Positions 7,718 to 16,263 of a stretch of 64,000 nt of DNA are shown here, piece by piece; the stretch's first letter is position 1; each line of letters opens with the position of its first letter. This stretch comes from Erythrobacter sp. NAP1 (lineage in GTDB: Bacteria; Pseudomonadota; Alphaproteobacteria; Sphingomonadales; Sphingomonadaceae), in contig NZ_CH672390.1 in NCBI RefSeq assembly GCF_000152865.1, forward strand, positions 2,521,468 to 2,585,467, read 5' to 3'. The notes below the pieces were generated by a model. That model ran no database searches. It was not told the origin of the DNA and was given only the letters and a program-made list of their open reading frames with translations. The translations under genes were made by a program, and so were the position numbers.

Positions 7718-8592
7718 CGTTCAGCCGACGCTTCGGAGTGCTCGGCAATCATCTCGTCGATGATGGTTGTCGACACCCACCGAATGTCCTCATTGCTTGT
7801 GAAAAGCAGCGCCGATCCGTCGAGCGTTACCAGCGGGCACAGCTCATGGCCCGGCGTGTTTACCCGCTCATCGAATGCGATCGGATAGGACCAGCCGCCC
7901 TCTCCGTCGGGCAGGGATAGGTAGAGATCGCCCCGCCCCAGCCCCCGGCGGCGGCTTGAGGCGAAGATCAGGTAGCGACCTTCCGGGTCGATATAAGGAT
8001 CTCCTTCATAGGCGCGGGTGTTGACGGGCGATGGAAGGCGGGTGGCCTCGCTATCGCTCGCACCCTCAAGACTGGCCGAATAGATATCGTAACCGCCCTC
8101 GTCATTGGCGCGATCGGATGACCAGTAGGCCTCGCCTGCACGCGTGATCGAGACGAAGTAGTCATTGCCCGGCCCATTGATGGGCGCATCGAGCAGGACC
8201 GGGTCCGCCCAATCGCCAGCCTCGTCGCGGGTCAGGTAGCCGATATCTGCATCGCCGCGCACCCGCGTAATGAAATAGAGCCGCGCCTCGTCCTCGCTGA
8301 GATAGGGGTCCTGCGCGGTGTATTCGGGCGTGCCGAGAATATGCTGAGGCCCCGTCCACTCGCCGTCTTCCCAGCGCCACGCCTCCATCGACTGCCACTC
8401 GCCATGCTCGATCCCGATAGTGATCGTGCGCCGGTCGCGCGACATGGTCGAGCAGAACTCGTAGCGACCCTCTTGCGAGACCGTTCCAACGCCCAGCACT
8501 TCGGGCTCGGTGGGCGGGATGGGAGCATCGCCGGAAGCGGCGCCCTGCGCGCTCGCCGCCGTGAGGATAACCGGTCCAAAAAGCCAAAGCAT
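7714..8592 (-). CDS. Exported WD40-like (PD40/TolB-type) beta-propeller protein
   Basis: A 292-aa protein with an N-terminal signal peptide (MLWLFGPVILTAASAQGAAS). The rest is a run of TolB-like blades: DPYLSEDEARLYFITR, YWSSDRAND-GGYDIYSASL, GDPYIDPEGRYLIFASSRR and LVTLDGSALLFTSNED, each with the D--G--L-F-S pattern of PD40 repeats. Such proteins are periplasmic and bind partners rather than catalyse; the ligand is unknown. The ATG at 8592 has AAGGGGG five bases upstream; an earlier in-frame TTG is weaker. It is convergent with the patatin gene. Confidence 0.78.
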   Translation of the reverse strand: MLWLFGPVILTAASAQGAASGDAPIPPTEPEVLGVGTVSQEGRYEFCSTMSRDRRTITIGIEHGEWQSMEAWRWEDGEWTGPQHILGTPEYTAQDPYLSEDEARLYFITRVRGDADIGYLTRDEAGDWADPVLLDAPINGPGNDYFVSITRAGEAYWSSDRANDEGGYDIYSASLEGASDSEATRLPSPVNTRAYEGDPYIDPEGRYLIFASSRRRGLGRGDLYLSLPDGEGGWSYPIAFDERVNTPGHELCPLVTLDGSALLFTSNEDIRWVSTTIIDEMIAEHSEASAER

Positions 8593-8664
8593 GCTTGCCC
8601 CCTTGTTCAAAGGTCAGCCTGCGCGTTTTGGCTGGGTCAGCAATGGTTTAGCGGCGAGCCGCCC

Positions 8665-8901
8665 CTCAACTCCGGTGCGGAGTGATGCGGTGCTCGCCCT
8701 TGATCCAGCGCACGTGATTTGCTGCGGGTGCGAGGGCCGTTGCGATAGCTTATTGCCTTGGCTCAACTCCGGTGCGGAGTGATGCGGTGCTCGCCCTTGA
8801 TCCAGCGCACGTGATTTGCTGCGGGTGCGAGGACTGTTGCGATTGCATATTGCCTTGGCTCAACTCCGGTGCGGAGTGATGCGGTGCTCGCCCTTGATCC
8901 A
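8665..8901 (-). repeat. 97-bp tandem repeat built from the glpX 3' end
   Basis: Copies start at 8665, 8762 and 8859; the third is partial (43 bp, to 8901). Each unit is the last 43 bp in and around the glpX stop codon plus 54 bp of downstream sequence, so the array reads tail-spacer-tail-spacer-tail. The tails are identical. The two spacers differ at four positions, two of which swap AGCT for TGCA. Each tail carries the hairpin ACTCCG-CAC-CGGAGT right at the stop codon. Only the copy at 8859-8901 is in frame with glpX. Confidence 0.93.
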
Positions 8902-9900
8902 CCTTACCGTGCCTGAGGATGCGCGCATCACGACGCTTTCGGTGGTCATGATCGTTGCGCCCGTTGACTTGCGGCGCTTCTTCACGCCGTCCAGCAGTGA
9001 GCCGTCGGTCACGCCGGTGGCTGCAAAGATGCAATCGCCTTTCGCAAGATCGTCGAGCTTGTAGATGCGACCCAGGTCCTCGATGCCCCACTTCTTCGCG
9101 CGCGCCTTTTCATCGTCGTTGCGGAAGACGAGGCGGCCATTGAACTGTCCGCCGACACAGCGAAGCGCGGCAGCGGCCAACACGCCTTCGGGTGCTCCGC
9201 CCTGACCCATATACATGTCGATCCCGGTGTCCTGATCGGTCACGGCGATCACGCCTGCAACGTCGCCATCGCCGATCAGGTAAACGCCGCAACCGAGCGC
9301 GCGTAGCTCTGCGATGAGGTCGGCATGGCGCGGGCGGTCGAGGACGCAGACATTGATCGCGCTTGGCTCGACGCCCTTGGCTGCCGCAACTGCTTGCACG
9401 TTCTCGGTCGGAGACTTCGCAAGGTCGATCACGTCGGCAGGAAGGCCGGGGCCAACCGCGAGCTTGTCCATGTAGACGTCGGGCGCATTGAGAAGGTCGC
9501 CCTTCTCCGCTGCTGCCAGAACGGCAAGCGCGTTGGGGCCAGCCTTGGCGGTGATAGTGGTGCCTTCGAGCGGGTCGAGCGCGATGTCGATCTTCGGAGC
9601 CTTGCCGCCATCTGCGCCCATGCCGACCTTCTCGCCGATATAGAGCATCGGCGCTTCGTCGCGTTCGCCTTCGCCGATTACGACGGTGCCATCCATGTAA
9701 AGCGTGTCGAAAGCGCGGCGCATCGCTTCTACCGCAGCGGCATCAGCGGCCTTCTCGTCCCCGCGTCCGATCAGCTGCGCTGCGGCGACCGCAGCGGCCT
9801 CGGTCACGCGAACCATCTCCAGGACCAAAACACGGTCGATCGCGTTTGAATCTTCAGGCTCTTTTGCCGCCAGCACATCTGTGTCAGTAGGGGTGTTCAT
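8860..9900 (-). CDS. glpX: Fructose-1,6-bisphosphatase class II
   Basis: A 346-aa GlpX-type phosphatase, acting in gluconeogenesis on fructose 1,6-bisphosphate. VLEMVRVTEAAAVAAAQ starts the domain, GRGDEKAADAAAVEAMR and IGEGERDEAPMLYIGE carry metal-binding acids, and DPLEGTT is the lithium-sensitive phosphatase motif. It lies in the same orientation as hom, but separated from it by two plus-strand genes. The ATG at 9900 follows GAGGAC at a rather long spacing. The final codons (HRITPHRS) are part of the 97-bp tandem repeat, so the C-terminus is repeated as non-coding DNA downstream. Confidence 0.95.
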   Translation of the reverse strand: MNTPTDTDVLAAKEPEDSNAIDRVLVLEMVRVTEAAAVAAAQLIGRGDEKAADAAAVEAMRRAFDTLYMDGTVVIGEGERDEAPMLYIGEKVGMGADGGKAPKIDIALDPLEGTTITAKAGPNALAVLAAAEKGDLLNAPDVYMDKLAVGPGLPADVIDLAKSPTENVQAVAAAKGVEPSAINVCVLDRPRHADLIAELRALGCGVYLIGDGDVAGVIAVTDQDTGIDMYMGQGGAPEGVLAAAALRCVGGQFNGRLVFRNDDEKARAKKWGIEDLGRIYKLDDLAKGDCIFAATGVTDGSLLDGVKKRRKSTGATIMTTESVVMRASSGTVRWIKGEHRITPHRS

Positions 9901-9976
9901 GCGAAATTCAGTCCTCTTGCGCCTTGTCATCGGCTCAGCTTCGAAACGCAATGCGCTTAGACAGGAGGAGCCGCAT

Positions 9977-10627
9977 TTGTCGAGCAATGCCGCCCGCCTT
10001 CCCCGAAAATCGACCCTTTTCGGGGTTGCAGCAGGATTGGGCATCGCGCTTGCCGCTCCTGTGGCCGCGCAGAATGACCAACCGGTGACACAGGAAGCCG
10101 AAACTGAGCCCGAGGCTGATGCCGAAGACGCCGCGCCCGATAGCGCCGCGACCCCGCGCCGCGCGCCCCGCCCGCTTCGGCTAGACCTGTCGGTGACGGT
10201 CCCGCGCGAGGAATCGGACCGCCTCCTTGAAGAAGACTGCGAGGAAGAGGCCGATGCAGGCCGGATCGCGGGCGAGATCGTGGTGTGCCGCCAGCTTGGC
10301 GAGGCCACCGATGGTTCGTGGAACAAGGAAGAATGGGAACAACGCTACGCCCAGCGCACGCAGGGTGAGCAACCCGTCAATGTCGCGGGCGGCGGCATCT
10401 TCAGCGGACCTGCAACGGTCAGCGGGTTGTGCGTCATTCCGCCCTGCCCGCCCGAAGCGGCGCTCATGATCGATGTCGAGGCCCTGCCCGAAGCGCCCGA
10501 AGGTTCGGACGCTGACCGGATCGCGCGCGGCCTTCCGCCGCTTGGCCGCGATCCTGACCCCACGCCTGAAGAAATCGCGGCACGCCGCCGCGCGCTCGGC
10601 CTCGAAGCGCCGCCGGTTCCCGAGTGA
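9977..10627 (+). CDS. Exported protein of unknown function (paralog A)
   Basis: A 216-aa protein from a TTG start with AGGAGGAG eight bases upstream; an earlier ATG at 9899 overlaps the glpX start and lacks such a site. A signal peptide (LFGVAAGLGIALAAPVAAQ) implies periplasmic export. The mature part is acidic and proline-rich, with two cysteine blocks: EEDCEEEAD followed by GEIVVCRQ, and LCVIPPCP followed by IDVEALPEAPEGSDADRIA. The paralog at 10624-11268 has all four cysteines, so two disulfides are plausible. I do not recognise a named family. Its stop overlaps the next start, so the two are translationally coupled. Confidence 0.8.
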   Translation: MSSNAARLPRKSTLFGVAAGLGIALAAPVAAQNDQPVTQEAETEPEADAEDAAPDSAATPRRAPRPLRLDLSVTVPREESDRLLEEDCEEEADAGRIAGEIVVCRQLGEATDGSWNKEEWEQRYAQRTQGEQPVNVAGGGIFSGPATVSGLCVIPPCPPEAALMIDVEALPEAPEGSDADRIARGLPPLGRDPDPTPEEIAARRRALGLEAPPVPE

Positions 10628-11268
10628 GGCATGTCCGGTTCAGCCTTCTAGCTGGACTGGGCCTGGCCTACCTTGGCGCCTATCCCGTTGTCGCACAGGA
10701 ACGGGTGCCGATCCCTCTCGATGACGAGACGCTGAGCGAGCCGCGTGCCCCGCCGCAGCGGATCGACCTCACGCCTCAGTCCGTCGCCGCGCCTGCTCCA
10801 TCGGAAGCCGATGTCAGTGAGTGCGAGGAAGAGGTGGATGCGAGCGCAATCTCAGGCGACATCATCGTGTGCCGCCAGCGCGGGGATGATCCGGGCAACT
10901 GGTATTCAGGCTCGGCAGAGGCCTGGGCCGACCGTTATGCGCGCAAGAGCGCCTATATCAACGACCCGCAGGCGCCTGACGTCGACAACACGCAGCATCC
11001 CTTCGCCGGTTCAGGCGTGACGATTGTTTTCACCGGCTGCTTCATTCCGCCCTGCCCCGGCCCGCATCCGGTGATGGTCGATATTGAGGCATTACCTGCG
11101 CCGCCCGCAGGCAGCGATGCCGAACGCATCGCCCGCGGGCTCGATCCGATTGGCGAGGATGGCGAGCCTTCCGAAGAGGCGCGCGCAATGCTGGAACGGG
11201 AGCTGGGCCTTCCACCCTCGCGCTATGAACCGTCGCGCGACGAGGGCGACGCTAGGCCGGCAGGATAG
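10624..11268 (+). CDS. Exported protein of unknown function (paralog B)
   Basis: A 214-aa protein starting with GTG that overlaps the stop of paralog A (GTGA). It has an N-terminal signal peptide (FSLLAGLGLAYLGAYPVVAQ) and the same architecture as A: SECEEEVDAS, GDIIVCRQRGDD, GCFIPPCPGPHP, then VDIEALPAPPAGSDAERIA. Between the cysteine blocks A and B diverge freely. Tandem duplication and shared expression suggest the two act together, perhaps as a complex in the periplasm, which is inference. The last 17 bp overlap the convergent hom gene. Confidence 0.8.
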   Translation: MRHVRFSLLAGLGLAYLGAYPVVAQERVPIPLDDETLSEPRAPPQRIDLTPQSVAAPAPSEADVSECEEEVDASAISGDIIVCRQRGDDPGNWYSGSAEAWADRYARKSAYINDPQAPDVDNTQHPFAGSGVTIVFTGCFIPPCPGPHPVMVDIEALPAPPAGSDAERIARGLDPIGEDGEPSEEARAMLERELGLPPSRYEPSRDEGDARPAG

Positions 11269-12577
11269 GCAGAACCAGCGGCTCGCCGGTCAGGCTTTCC
11301 GATCCTTCGAGCAGCGCGAGCGCCTCGGTGACGTTCGCTTCAGGCCCTTCATGCGTGACCATCGCGACCAGCACTTCGCCGCCGCCATGCTCGCGCCCCT
11401 GCTGGATCAGGCTCTCGATCGAGACATCGGCGTCGCGCATCGCGGCTGTGATCTCTGCGAGCACGCCAGGGCGGTCCTTGACGGTGAAGCGCAGATAGGT
11501 TCGCTCTGTGCGGTGGCCGGGCTGTGCGGGGCCGAGCGCCTGCAGCTGATCGACTGGCATCGAGAATGGTGCGCCCACTTCAGAGCGCGCAATGTCGATA
11601 AGGTCGGCAACCACCGCGCTCGCAGTCGGTCCATCGCCGGCGCCCGCGCCCTGAAACAGCAGGCGGCCTGAAAAATTGCCTTCTGCGACAACCGCATTGG
11701 TGGGCCCATCGACCGAGCTCAAGGGGTGGCCCTTGGCGACAAGGCACGGGCGCACGCGCTGTAGCAGCTTGGGCGTACCGTCTTCGTCCTGCACATCGGC
11801 CTCTGCGATCAGGCGGATGACGAAGCCGAGCGCATCGGCCTGCGCAATATCGGCAGCGCGCACCTGGACGATGCCGGTGGTGGCGACGCTGGCGAAATCA
11901 ACCTTTGCGCCAAACCCGATCGCTGCAAGAATTGCGAGCTTGTGGGCGGCGTCGATCCCCTCGATATCGAAGGTCGGGTCGGCCTCGGCATAACCCAGCG
12001 CCTGCGCTTCGGAGAGCGTTTCGGCGAAATCCGCGCCGGTCTCTTCCATCTCGGACAAGATGTAATTGCAGGTCCCGTTGAGGATGCCGTAGACCTTGGT
12101 GAGCGCGTTGGCGCTGGTGCCTTCGCGAAGGCCTTTCACCACCGGAATCCCGCCGGCTACAGCTGCTTCGAATTTGAGCGGCGCGCCCGCAGCTTCGGCA
12201 GCCTCGGCAAGCTCAAGCCCATGATGCGCGACCATCGCCTTGTTCGCGGTGACCAGCCCCTTGCCGCCTTTGAGCGCCGCGCGCGACAAGGCGAGCGCGG
12301 GCCCGTCCGATCCGCCGACAAGCTCGACCACCACATCGACATCATCGCGCGCGCCAAGCGCCGTCATGTCATCTTCCCAGGCATAGGAGCCGGTTTCTAC
12401 GCCGCGATCCTTGTGCCGTTCGCGCGCGCTCACCGCGACGACTTCGATCGCACGGCCAGCGCGTGCGGCGATCAGGTCGCGGTTGGTGCCGAGCAGCCGG
12501 ATGACCCCGACGCCAACCGTGCCGAGCCCGGCGATGGCGATGCGCAGAGGCGATGAAGTGGACGCGTTGGTAGCCAA
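11252..12577 (-). CDS. hom: Homoserine dehydrogenase
   Basis: A 441-aa enzyme reducing aspartate semialdehyde to homoserine for threonine and methionine. IAIAGLGTVGVGVIRLL is the NAD(P) site near the N-terminus. GLVTANKAMVAHHG, AAVAGGIPVVKGLREG and ILNGTCNYILSEM are the catalytic-domain blocks, and an ACT domain (TVKDRPGVLAEITAAM) lies near residue 350, the usual place for threonine feedback. The start is a TTG at 12577, eight bases after AAAGGA; a TTG 14 codons earlier is possible. It is the long ACT-containing form typical of proteobacteria. Confidence 0.95.
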   Translation of the reverse strand: MATNASTSSPLRIAIAGLGTVGVGVIRLLGTNRDLIAARAGRAIEVVAVSARERHKDRGVETGSYAWEDDMTALGARDDVDVVVELVGGSDGPALALSRAALKGGKGLVTANKAMVAHHGLELAEAAEAAGAPLKFEAAVAGGIPVVKGLREGTSANALTKVYGILNGTCNYILSEMEETGADFAETLSEAQALGYAEADPTFDIEGIDAAHKLAILAAIGFGAKVDFASVATTGIVQVRAADIAQADALGFVIRLIAEADVQDEDGTPKLLQRVRPCLVAKGHPLSSVDGPTNAVVAEGNFSGRLLFQGAGAGDGPTASAVVADLIDIARSEVGAPFSMPVDQLQALGPAQPGHRTERTYLRFTVKDRPGVLAEITAAMRDADVSIESLIQQGREHGGGEVLVAMVTHEGPEANVTEALALLEGSESLTGEPLVLPILPA

Positions 12578-12697
12578 GCGCAGGTTCCTTTGGGCCGGAA
12601 GTTTCGTTGTGCGATGCAATATAAGCGGGATGCAGCGCTGGCAATCAGCGCCTCATGCGTCAAGCGGCAAATCGAATCCCCGCTTTAAGAGCGAGGT

Positions 12698-13591
12698 TCA
12701 GGTGGCCTCGGTAATCGCCCGCGCACACGGGCCCAGTTCCTGCATCACGAAGGCGTAATCCGCCTCGGCCAGCCGGCGCTCTTCAGGATCGCGCGCAAGG
12801 TTTGCAGCCGAAGGCAGGCGCTGTGGCAGCGCGCAGGCCATGCGATACCAGCGCAGAGTGCGCGGCTGGGGCGCGCGGGCGCTCGAATCGATGATCTCGC
12901 CCCAGGAAACGCCCCAGGCCGGGCGCTGACCCGGACGGCGCAGGACCGTGATCGACACCGGCGAGCGGCTGTCGGTCGACAAGAAGATCTGCGTCTCCGA
13001 TTCTCCGGCAAGCGTCCCACGCACCGCAAGCGCATCGCGAATGCCGGTAATTAGCGGCGGGCGATCGTTAGCTACGAGCGAAGTCAGGATCGGACGCAAA
13101 CGCGCCTCAAGCTCGGGCGAATAATCGAGCTGCGCATTCTTTCCGGTGAGCTGGATCGAGCCGGGACGGCCCGGAACCGCATCGGCGAACAGCAGCATGA
13201 CCTTGTCCTTGAGCTTTTCCGGCTTGCCGCGCTCATTCAAGGGGACGTCCACGAGATAGACCAGAGATTCGCCCAGCGGGCTGGTTCCGGCAAGCAGGGC
13301 CTGCGTGCGCGCTTCTATATAAAGACGCGCGAATCCGGGGGCGAGACCGGGCGCGCGCTCAGGCTCCACTTCGATCTGCCGGCGAATCTCGGCGCGGATG
13401 ACAAGATCGCTCCGCTCGGCCAGATCGACGAGGTCGGCATAGGTCGCCGCTTCGGCAGCGGTGACCGGAGATGGGACAGTTTGCTGTGCAGATGCCGGTG
13501 CTGAGCCCAGCGCAATCGCTGTTGCAGCGAGCGGCATCAAAAGCAACCTGCGGAATTCATTGGTTAAAATCGCGTTAACGCGCCGTCTCAT
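12698..13591 (-). CDS. Exported protein of unknown function
   Basis: A 297-aa protein with a signal peptide ending ALGSAPASAQQ. The mature part starts with an AAEAATYADLVDLAERSDLVIRAEI block that looks helical, then a beta-rich region (LVYLVDVPLNERGKP, VMLLFADAVPGRPGSIQL), and ends with two cysteines around a charged helix. I do not recognise a family beyond likely conservation in Erythrobacter-like genomes. The ATG at 13591 follows AGGA. A perfect 12-bp palindrome, CGCGTTAACGCG (13571-13582), lies within the first codons. It is divergent from the tonB operon. Confidence 0.72.
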   Translation of the reverse strand: MRRRVNAILTNEFRRLLLMPLAATAIALGSAPASAQQTVPSPVTAAEAATYADLVDLAERSDLVIRAEIRRQIEVEPERAPGLAPGFARLYIEARTQALLAGTSPLGESLVYLVDVPLNERGKPEKLKDKVMLLFADAVPGRPGSIQLTGKNAQLDYSPELEARLRPILTSLVANDRPPLITGIRDALAVRGTLAGESETQIFLSTDSRSPVSITVLRRPGQRPAWGVSWGEIIDSSARAPQPRTLRWYRMACALPQRLPSAANLARDPEERRLAEADYAFVMQELGPCARAITEAT

Positions 13592-13697
13592 GGTCAAATC
13601 CTGTTTCGCGGCATCACATTTTTTCGGGCTAGACCACATTGGACGCAGCCGCCAGTGAATCACCGCTGAACCGTAAATTCGTTTGATTGCATAGGTG

Positions 13698-13726
13698 TTG
13701 ACCGTTAAAGCGCGGGGAGCTTGTAT
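13698..13726 (+). promoter_or_regulatory. Predicted sigma70-type promoter for tonB-exbBD
   Basis: TTGACC (13698-13703), a 17-bp spacer, then TTGTAT (13721-13726). The match and spacing are good. Expected transcription start is near 13733, 290 nt before the tonB ATG. Confidence 0.45.
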
Positions 13727-13887
13727 CGAGGTTGGGGACAAGATCGATGCAAACTCGGCTGCGTTGTGGTGCCTTTTGGAACGGGCGCTGCACGCGGATG
13801 GTTGGAGCAGGATTCCTTACGAGCGCTCACTGGGTTGACGAGCGTCGCGGGCAGATTCTGGGAACCGACCGAGATTTAAGATTCTGG

Positions 13888-13940
13888 GATTCGCATCCTG
13901 GGTCGATCTCGTCGCAGGCCCTTCGCACGCTTTGCGAATC
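13888..13940 (+). promoter_or_regulatory. Competing hairpins in the tonB leader
   Basis: GATTCGCA (13888-13895) can pair perfectly with TGCGAATC (13933-13940). A second left arm, TTCGCA (13922-13927), can pair with the same right arm (13933-13938). The two structures exclude each other, as in attenuators and riboswitches. Function is inference. Confidence 0.35.
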
Positions 13941-14022
13941 GGTTGCGGCGAGGATTAGGCCCGGTGTGCGAGAATTGTGTCGGGCCCCCGCCCGACGGAA
14001 ATAACGGAGAGAAAGCGACTGG

Positions 14023-14691
14023 ATGGCCTACGCTGACCAACAAATGGGTGGAAGTAAGGTAACTTCCATCATCATTGTGGCGTTGATCCATGTGCTGATC
14101 GGGTACCTGCTCATTTCCGGCCTTGCCATCTCGGCAGTGCAGGAAGTGGTTGAGCGCGTTACCACGGTCGACATTGAGGAGCCCGAGCCCCCTGAGGAGC
14201 CCGAGGAACCACCGCCCGAGCAGCCCCCGCAGGAAACGGCCCCGCCGCCTCCGGTTGCTCCGCCGCCGCCGATTAACATCGCGCCGGCACCGCCACCGAT
14301 TCAAACGCAGCCGACGATTCCGCCGCCTGCACCACCGGCTCTTACGATTCCGCCGCCTGCACCAGTTGCACCGCCGCCGCCCCCGCCGCCTTCGCTGGCG
14401 CGTGGAGCGACGACCCGCAACGAACGTCGCTGGGCTCAGCGGATCCAGGAAAACTATCCTTCGCGCGCTCTGCGTGAAGAGATTGAGGGAACCGTGGGCG
14501 TTCGCGTCACCGTCACTGCTGACGGCCGCGCAGCCAATTGCCAGGTCACCGGTTCGAGCGGGTCGAGCATCCTTGATGATGCAGCCTGCCGCGGGATGGA
14601 ACGCTATGCGCGCTTCAACCCCGCACTCGACGCCGCTGGTAACGAGACCACGGGATCCTATTCCACCCGGATCACCTATCGTTTGAACTGA
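14023..14691 (+). CDS. tonB: Energy transducer TonB
   Basis: A 222-aa protein that couples the inner-membrane proton gradient to outer-membrane receptors. One N-terminal membrane anchor (residues about 15-35, VTSIIIVALIHVLIGYLLIS) is followed by a Pro/Glu-rich then Pro/Ala-rich spacer (about 50-125) spanning the periplasm, and a C-terminal TonB domain (RIQENYPSRALREEIEGTVG then VTVTADGRAANCQVTGSSG). It is first of four genes with two ExbD-type proteins and one ExbB. GGAGAG precedes the ATG. It could instead serve a TolA-like role, but the C-terminal domain is TonB-type. Confidence 0.92.
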   Translation: MAYADQQMGGSKVTSIIIVALIHVLIGYLLISGLAISAVQEVVERVTTVDIEEPEPPEEPEEPPPEQPPQETAPPPPVAPPPPINIAPAPPPIQTQPTIPPPAPPALTIPPPAPVAPPPPPPPSLARGATTRNERRWAQRIQENYPSRALREEIEGTVGVRVTVTADGRAANCQVTGSSGSSILDDAACRGMERYARFNPALDAAGNETTGSYSTRITYRLN

Positions 14692-14763
14692 TGAATTTTG
14701 AGGCTCCCGGCCCGCTGGAAGGCGCCGGGACCTTCGGGACACTTTTTAAGAGGACTACTCGCA

Positions 14764-15561
14764 ATGAACCTTTATTATCTCGCAGCTGCGGCCGCCGACA
14801 CGGAAGCGCCCGTCAACGAATTTGGCTTCTGGAAAGCCATGGAAGAAGGCGGCCCCGTCGCCTGGTCGATCCTTGCCGTCATGATCATCATGTCGGTCGG
14901 TTCGTTCTACATCCTGTTCACCAAGCTGTTCGAACAGAACAAGGTGATGCGCCAGTACCAGAGCGTTCGTCAGTCGTTCTGGCGCGCATCGTCGCTCAAG
15001 GAAGGCGCAACCAAGCTTGAGAAGAACAGCGCATGGCGCCAGCTCGCCGACGACGCGGTGACCGCTCAGGAGCACCACGGCAAGATGGAAGGCGCAGGCC
15101 AGGAAGTTCACTTCGTCGAGGAAGAGCTCGCTCACTCGCAGAACACCATCAACCAGTCGCTTTCGGGCGGTCTGTCGTTCCTCGCATCGGTCGGCGCTAC
15201 CGCACCGTTCATCGGTCTGCTCGGCACCGTGATCGGCATCTACCGCGCACTGATCAACATCGGCATCGAAGGTTCGGCCTCGATCGACAAGGTTGCAGGT
15301 CCGGTTGGTGAAGCACTGATCATGACCGCGATCGGCCTGCTCGTCGCTGTGCCTGCTGTGCTTGCGTTTAACTGGCTGCAGTCGCGCAACCGTCGCATCG
15401 ACGCTCTCATGACCGACTTCTCGAACAGCATCGTCGCCTATATCGGCTCGAACGGTTCGATTAAGCCGGCTGTGACCGCTGCGGCTGCAAAGCCTGCTGC
15501 CAAGCCTGCTGCGAAGCCGGCCACCACGGCTGGCGGCGCTTCGGCCTCGATCAAGAAGTAA
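14764..15561 (+). CDS. exbB: MotA/TolQ/ExbB proton channel protein
   Basis: A 265-aa inner-membrane protein. The first membrane segment is near residues 32-58 (VAWSILAVMIIMSVGSFYIL). The conserved ExbB core (SFLASVGATAPFIGLLGTVIGIYRAL and VGEALIMTAIGLLVAVPAVLAFNW) gives two more. It forms the stator channel that powers TonB. The C-terminus is unusual: after VAYIGSNG it ends in a low-complexity tail of Ala, Lys and Pro with KPAA repeats, about 30 residues, absent from standard ExbB. AGAGGAC precedes the ATG at 14764, and upstream in-frame starts lack a ribosome site. Confidence 0.93.
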   Translation: MNLYYLAAAAADTEAPVNEFGFWKAMEEGGPVAWSILAVMIIMSVGSFYILFTKLFEQNKVMRQYQSVRQSFWRASSLKEGATKLEKNSAWRQLADDAVTAQEHHGKMEGAGQEVHFVEEELAHSQNTINQSLSGGLSFLASVGATAPFIGLLGTVIGIYRALINIGIEGSASIDKVAGPVGEALIMTAIGLLVAVPAVLAFNWLQSRNRRIDALMTDFSNSIVAYIGSNGSIKPAVTAAAAKPAAKPAAKPATTAGGASASIKK

Positions 15562-15692
15562 GAGCGATTGCCGGGGTGGGCGGCGATGTCCGCCCCGGCC
15601 CGTCTCTTGCGACGATCTTGGTTCGCAAATGGCATCTTCGCAAAGGTGCCTTGGCAGTAGAAACGCTCTTTTGAGCAGATAAGGAATTCACA

Positions 15693-16229
15693 ATGGCGAT
15701 TTCGATGGGAGGCGGGGAAACCCCGATGTCCGACATCAACACCACGCCGCTGGTGGACGTGATGTTGGTTCTCCTGATCATCTTCCTCATCGCGGTTCCG
15801 GTGGCCATCCAGACGGTTGAGCAGTTGGAAATCCCGGTCTTCGAATCGGTTGAATCGAAAGACAAGGTGGAAAACCTCCAGCTGACCGTGACCACGACCG
15901 ACGCCGAGGGTCGCACCGCAGGCACGATCCGTTCGGGCTTTACCGGCGCGACGCGCACCGGCGAATGCCGCGTCTACTTCAACAACATCACCCCGATGTC
16001 GTCTGAAGAACTCTACGACGCAGCCTTCACCAAGCTCGACAACATCGTGCAGGCTTATCCGGGCGGTGCCGAGGCGATCATCGACGATCCCGACGCCATC
16101 CCGCAGGTCCACATCCGTGCCGACTCGAACGCACCGTGGCGCTGTGTTGCGGGCACGATCTATCAGGTCCAGGCCGCTGGCTATCCGACCGTCGGTTTCA
16201 TTTCGAACCCGGTCGACCCGAACGGCTAA
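15693..16229 (+). CDS. exbD: ExbD/TolR-family biopolymer transport protein (first copy)
   Basis: A 178-aa protein with a single membrane segment near residues 20-42 ([20 protein letters not shown]), whose aspartate (TTPLVDV) is the proton-relay residue of ExbD. The periplasmic part is longer than normal, with two cysteines (GECRVYFNN and PWRCVAG) that may form a disulfide. AAGGA lies ahead of the ATG. It is followed by a second ExbD, so the stator may hold a heterodimer. This arrangement, TonB-ExbB-ExbD-ExbD, is known from other alphaproteobacteria and xanthomonads. Confidence 0.92.
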   Translation: MAISMGGGETPMSDINTTPLVDVMLVLLIIFLIAVPVAIQTVEQLEIPVFESVESKDKVENLQLTVTTTDAEGRTAGTIRSGFTGATRTGECRVYFNNITPMSSEELYDAAFTKLDNIVQAYPGGAEAIIDDPDAIPQVHIRADSNAPWRCVAGTIYQVQAAGYPTVGFISNPVDPNG

Positions 16230-16263
16230 GCCGGTCGGGACACACGATTAAGGAGTAACTGAC

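Larger units (their letters stand above)
13592..14022. other. Long intergenic region and leader ahead of tonB
   Basis: About 430 bp with no convincing gene. It holds a sigma70-like promoter (13698-13726) directed at tonB, a direct repeat AGATTCTGGGA (13853 and 13879), and competing inverted repeats at 13888-13940. The leader from the predicted start to the tonB ATG is about 290 nt, long enough for RNA-level control or a small RNA. Confidence 0.55.

Noticed and set aside
8665-8901. CRISPR array
   Set aside because: Only two full units of 97 bp, direct tandem copies of gene-end DNA, and no cas genes.
13732-14004. 90-aa frame ahead of tonB
   Set aside because: Odd composition rich in Arg, Cys and Trp, no ribosome site, and it overlaps the structured leader.
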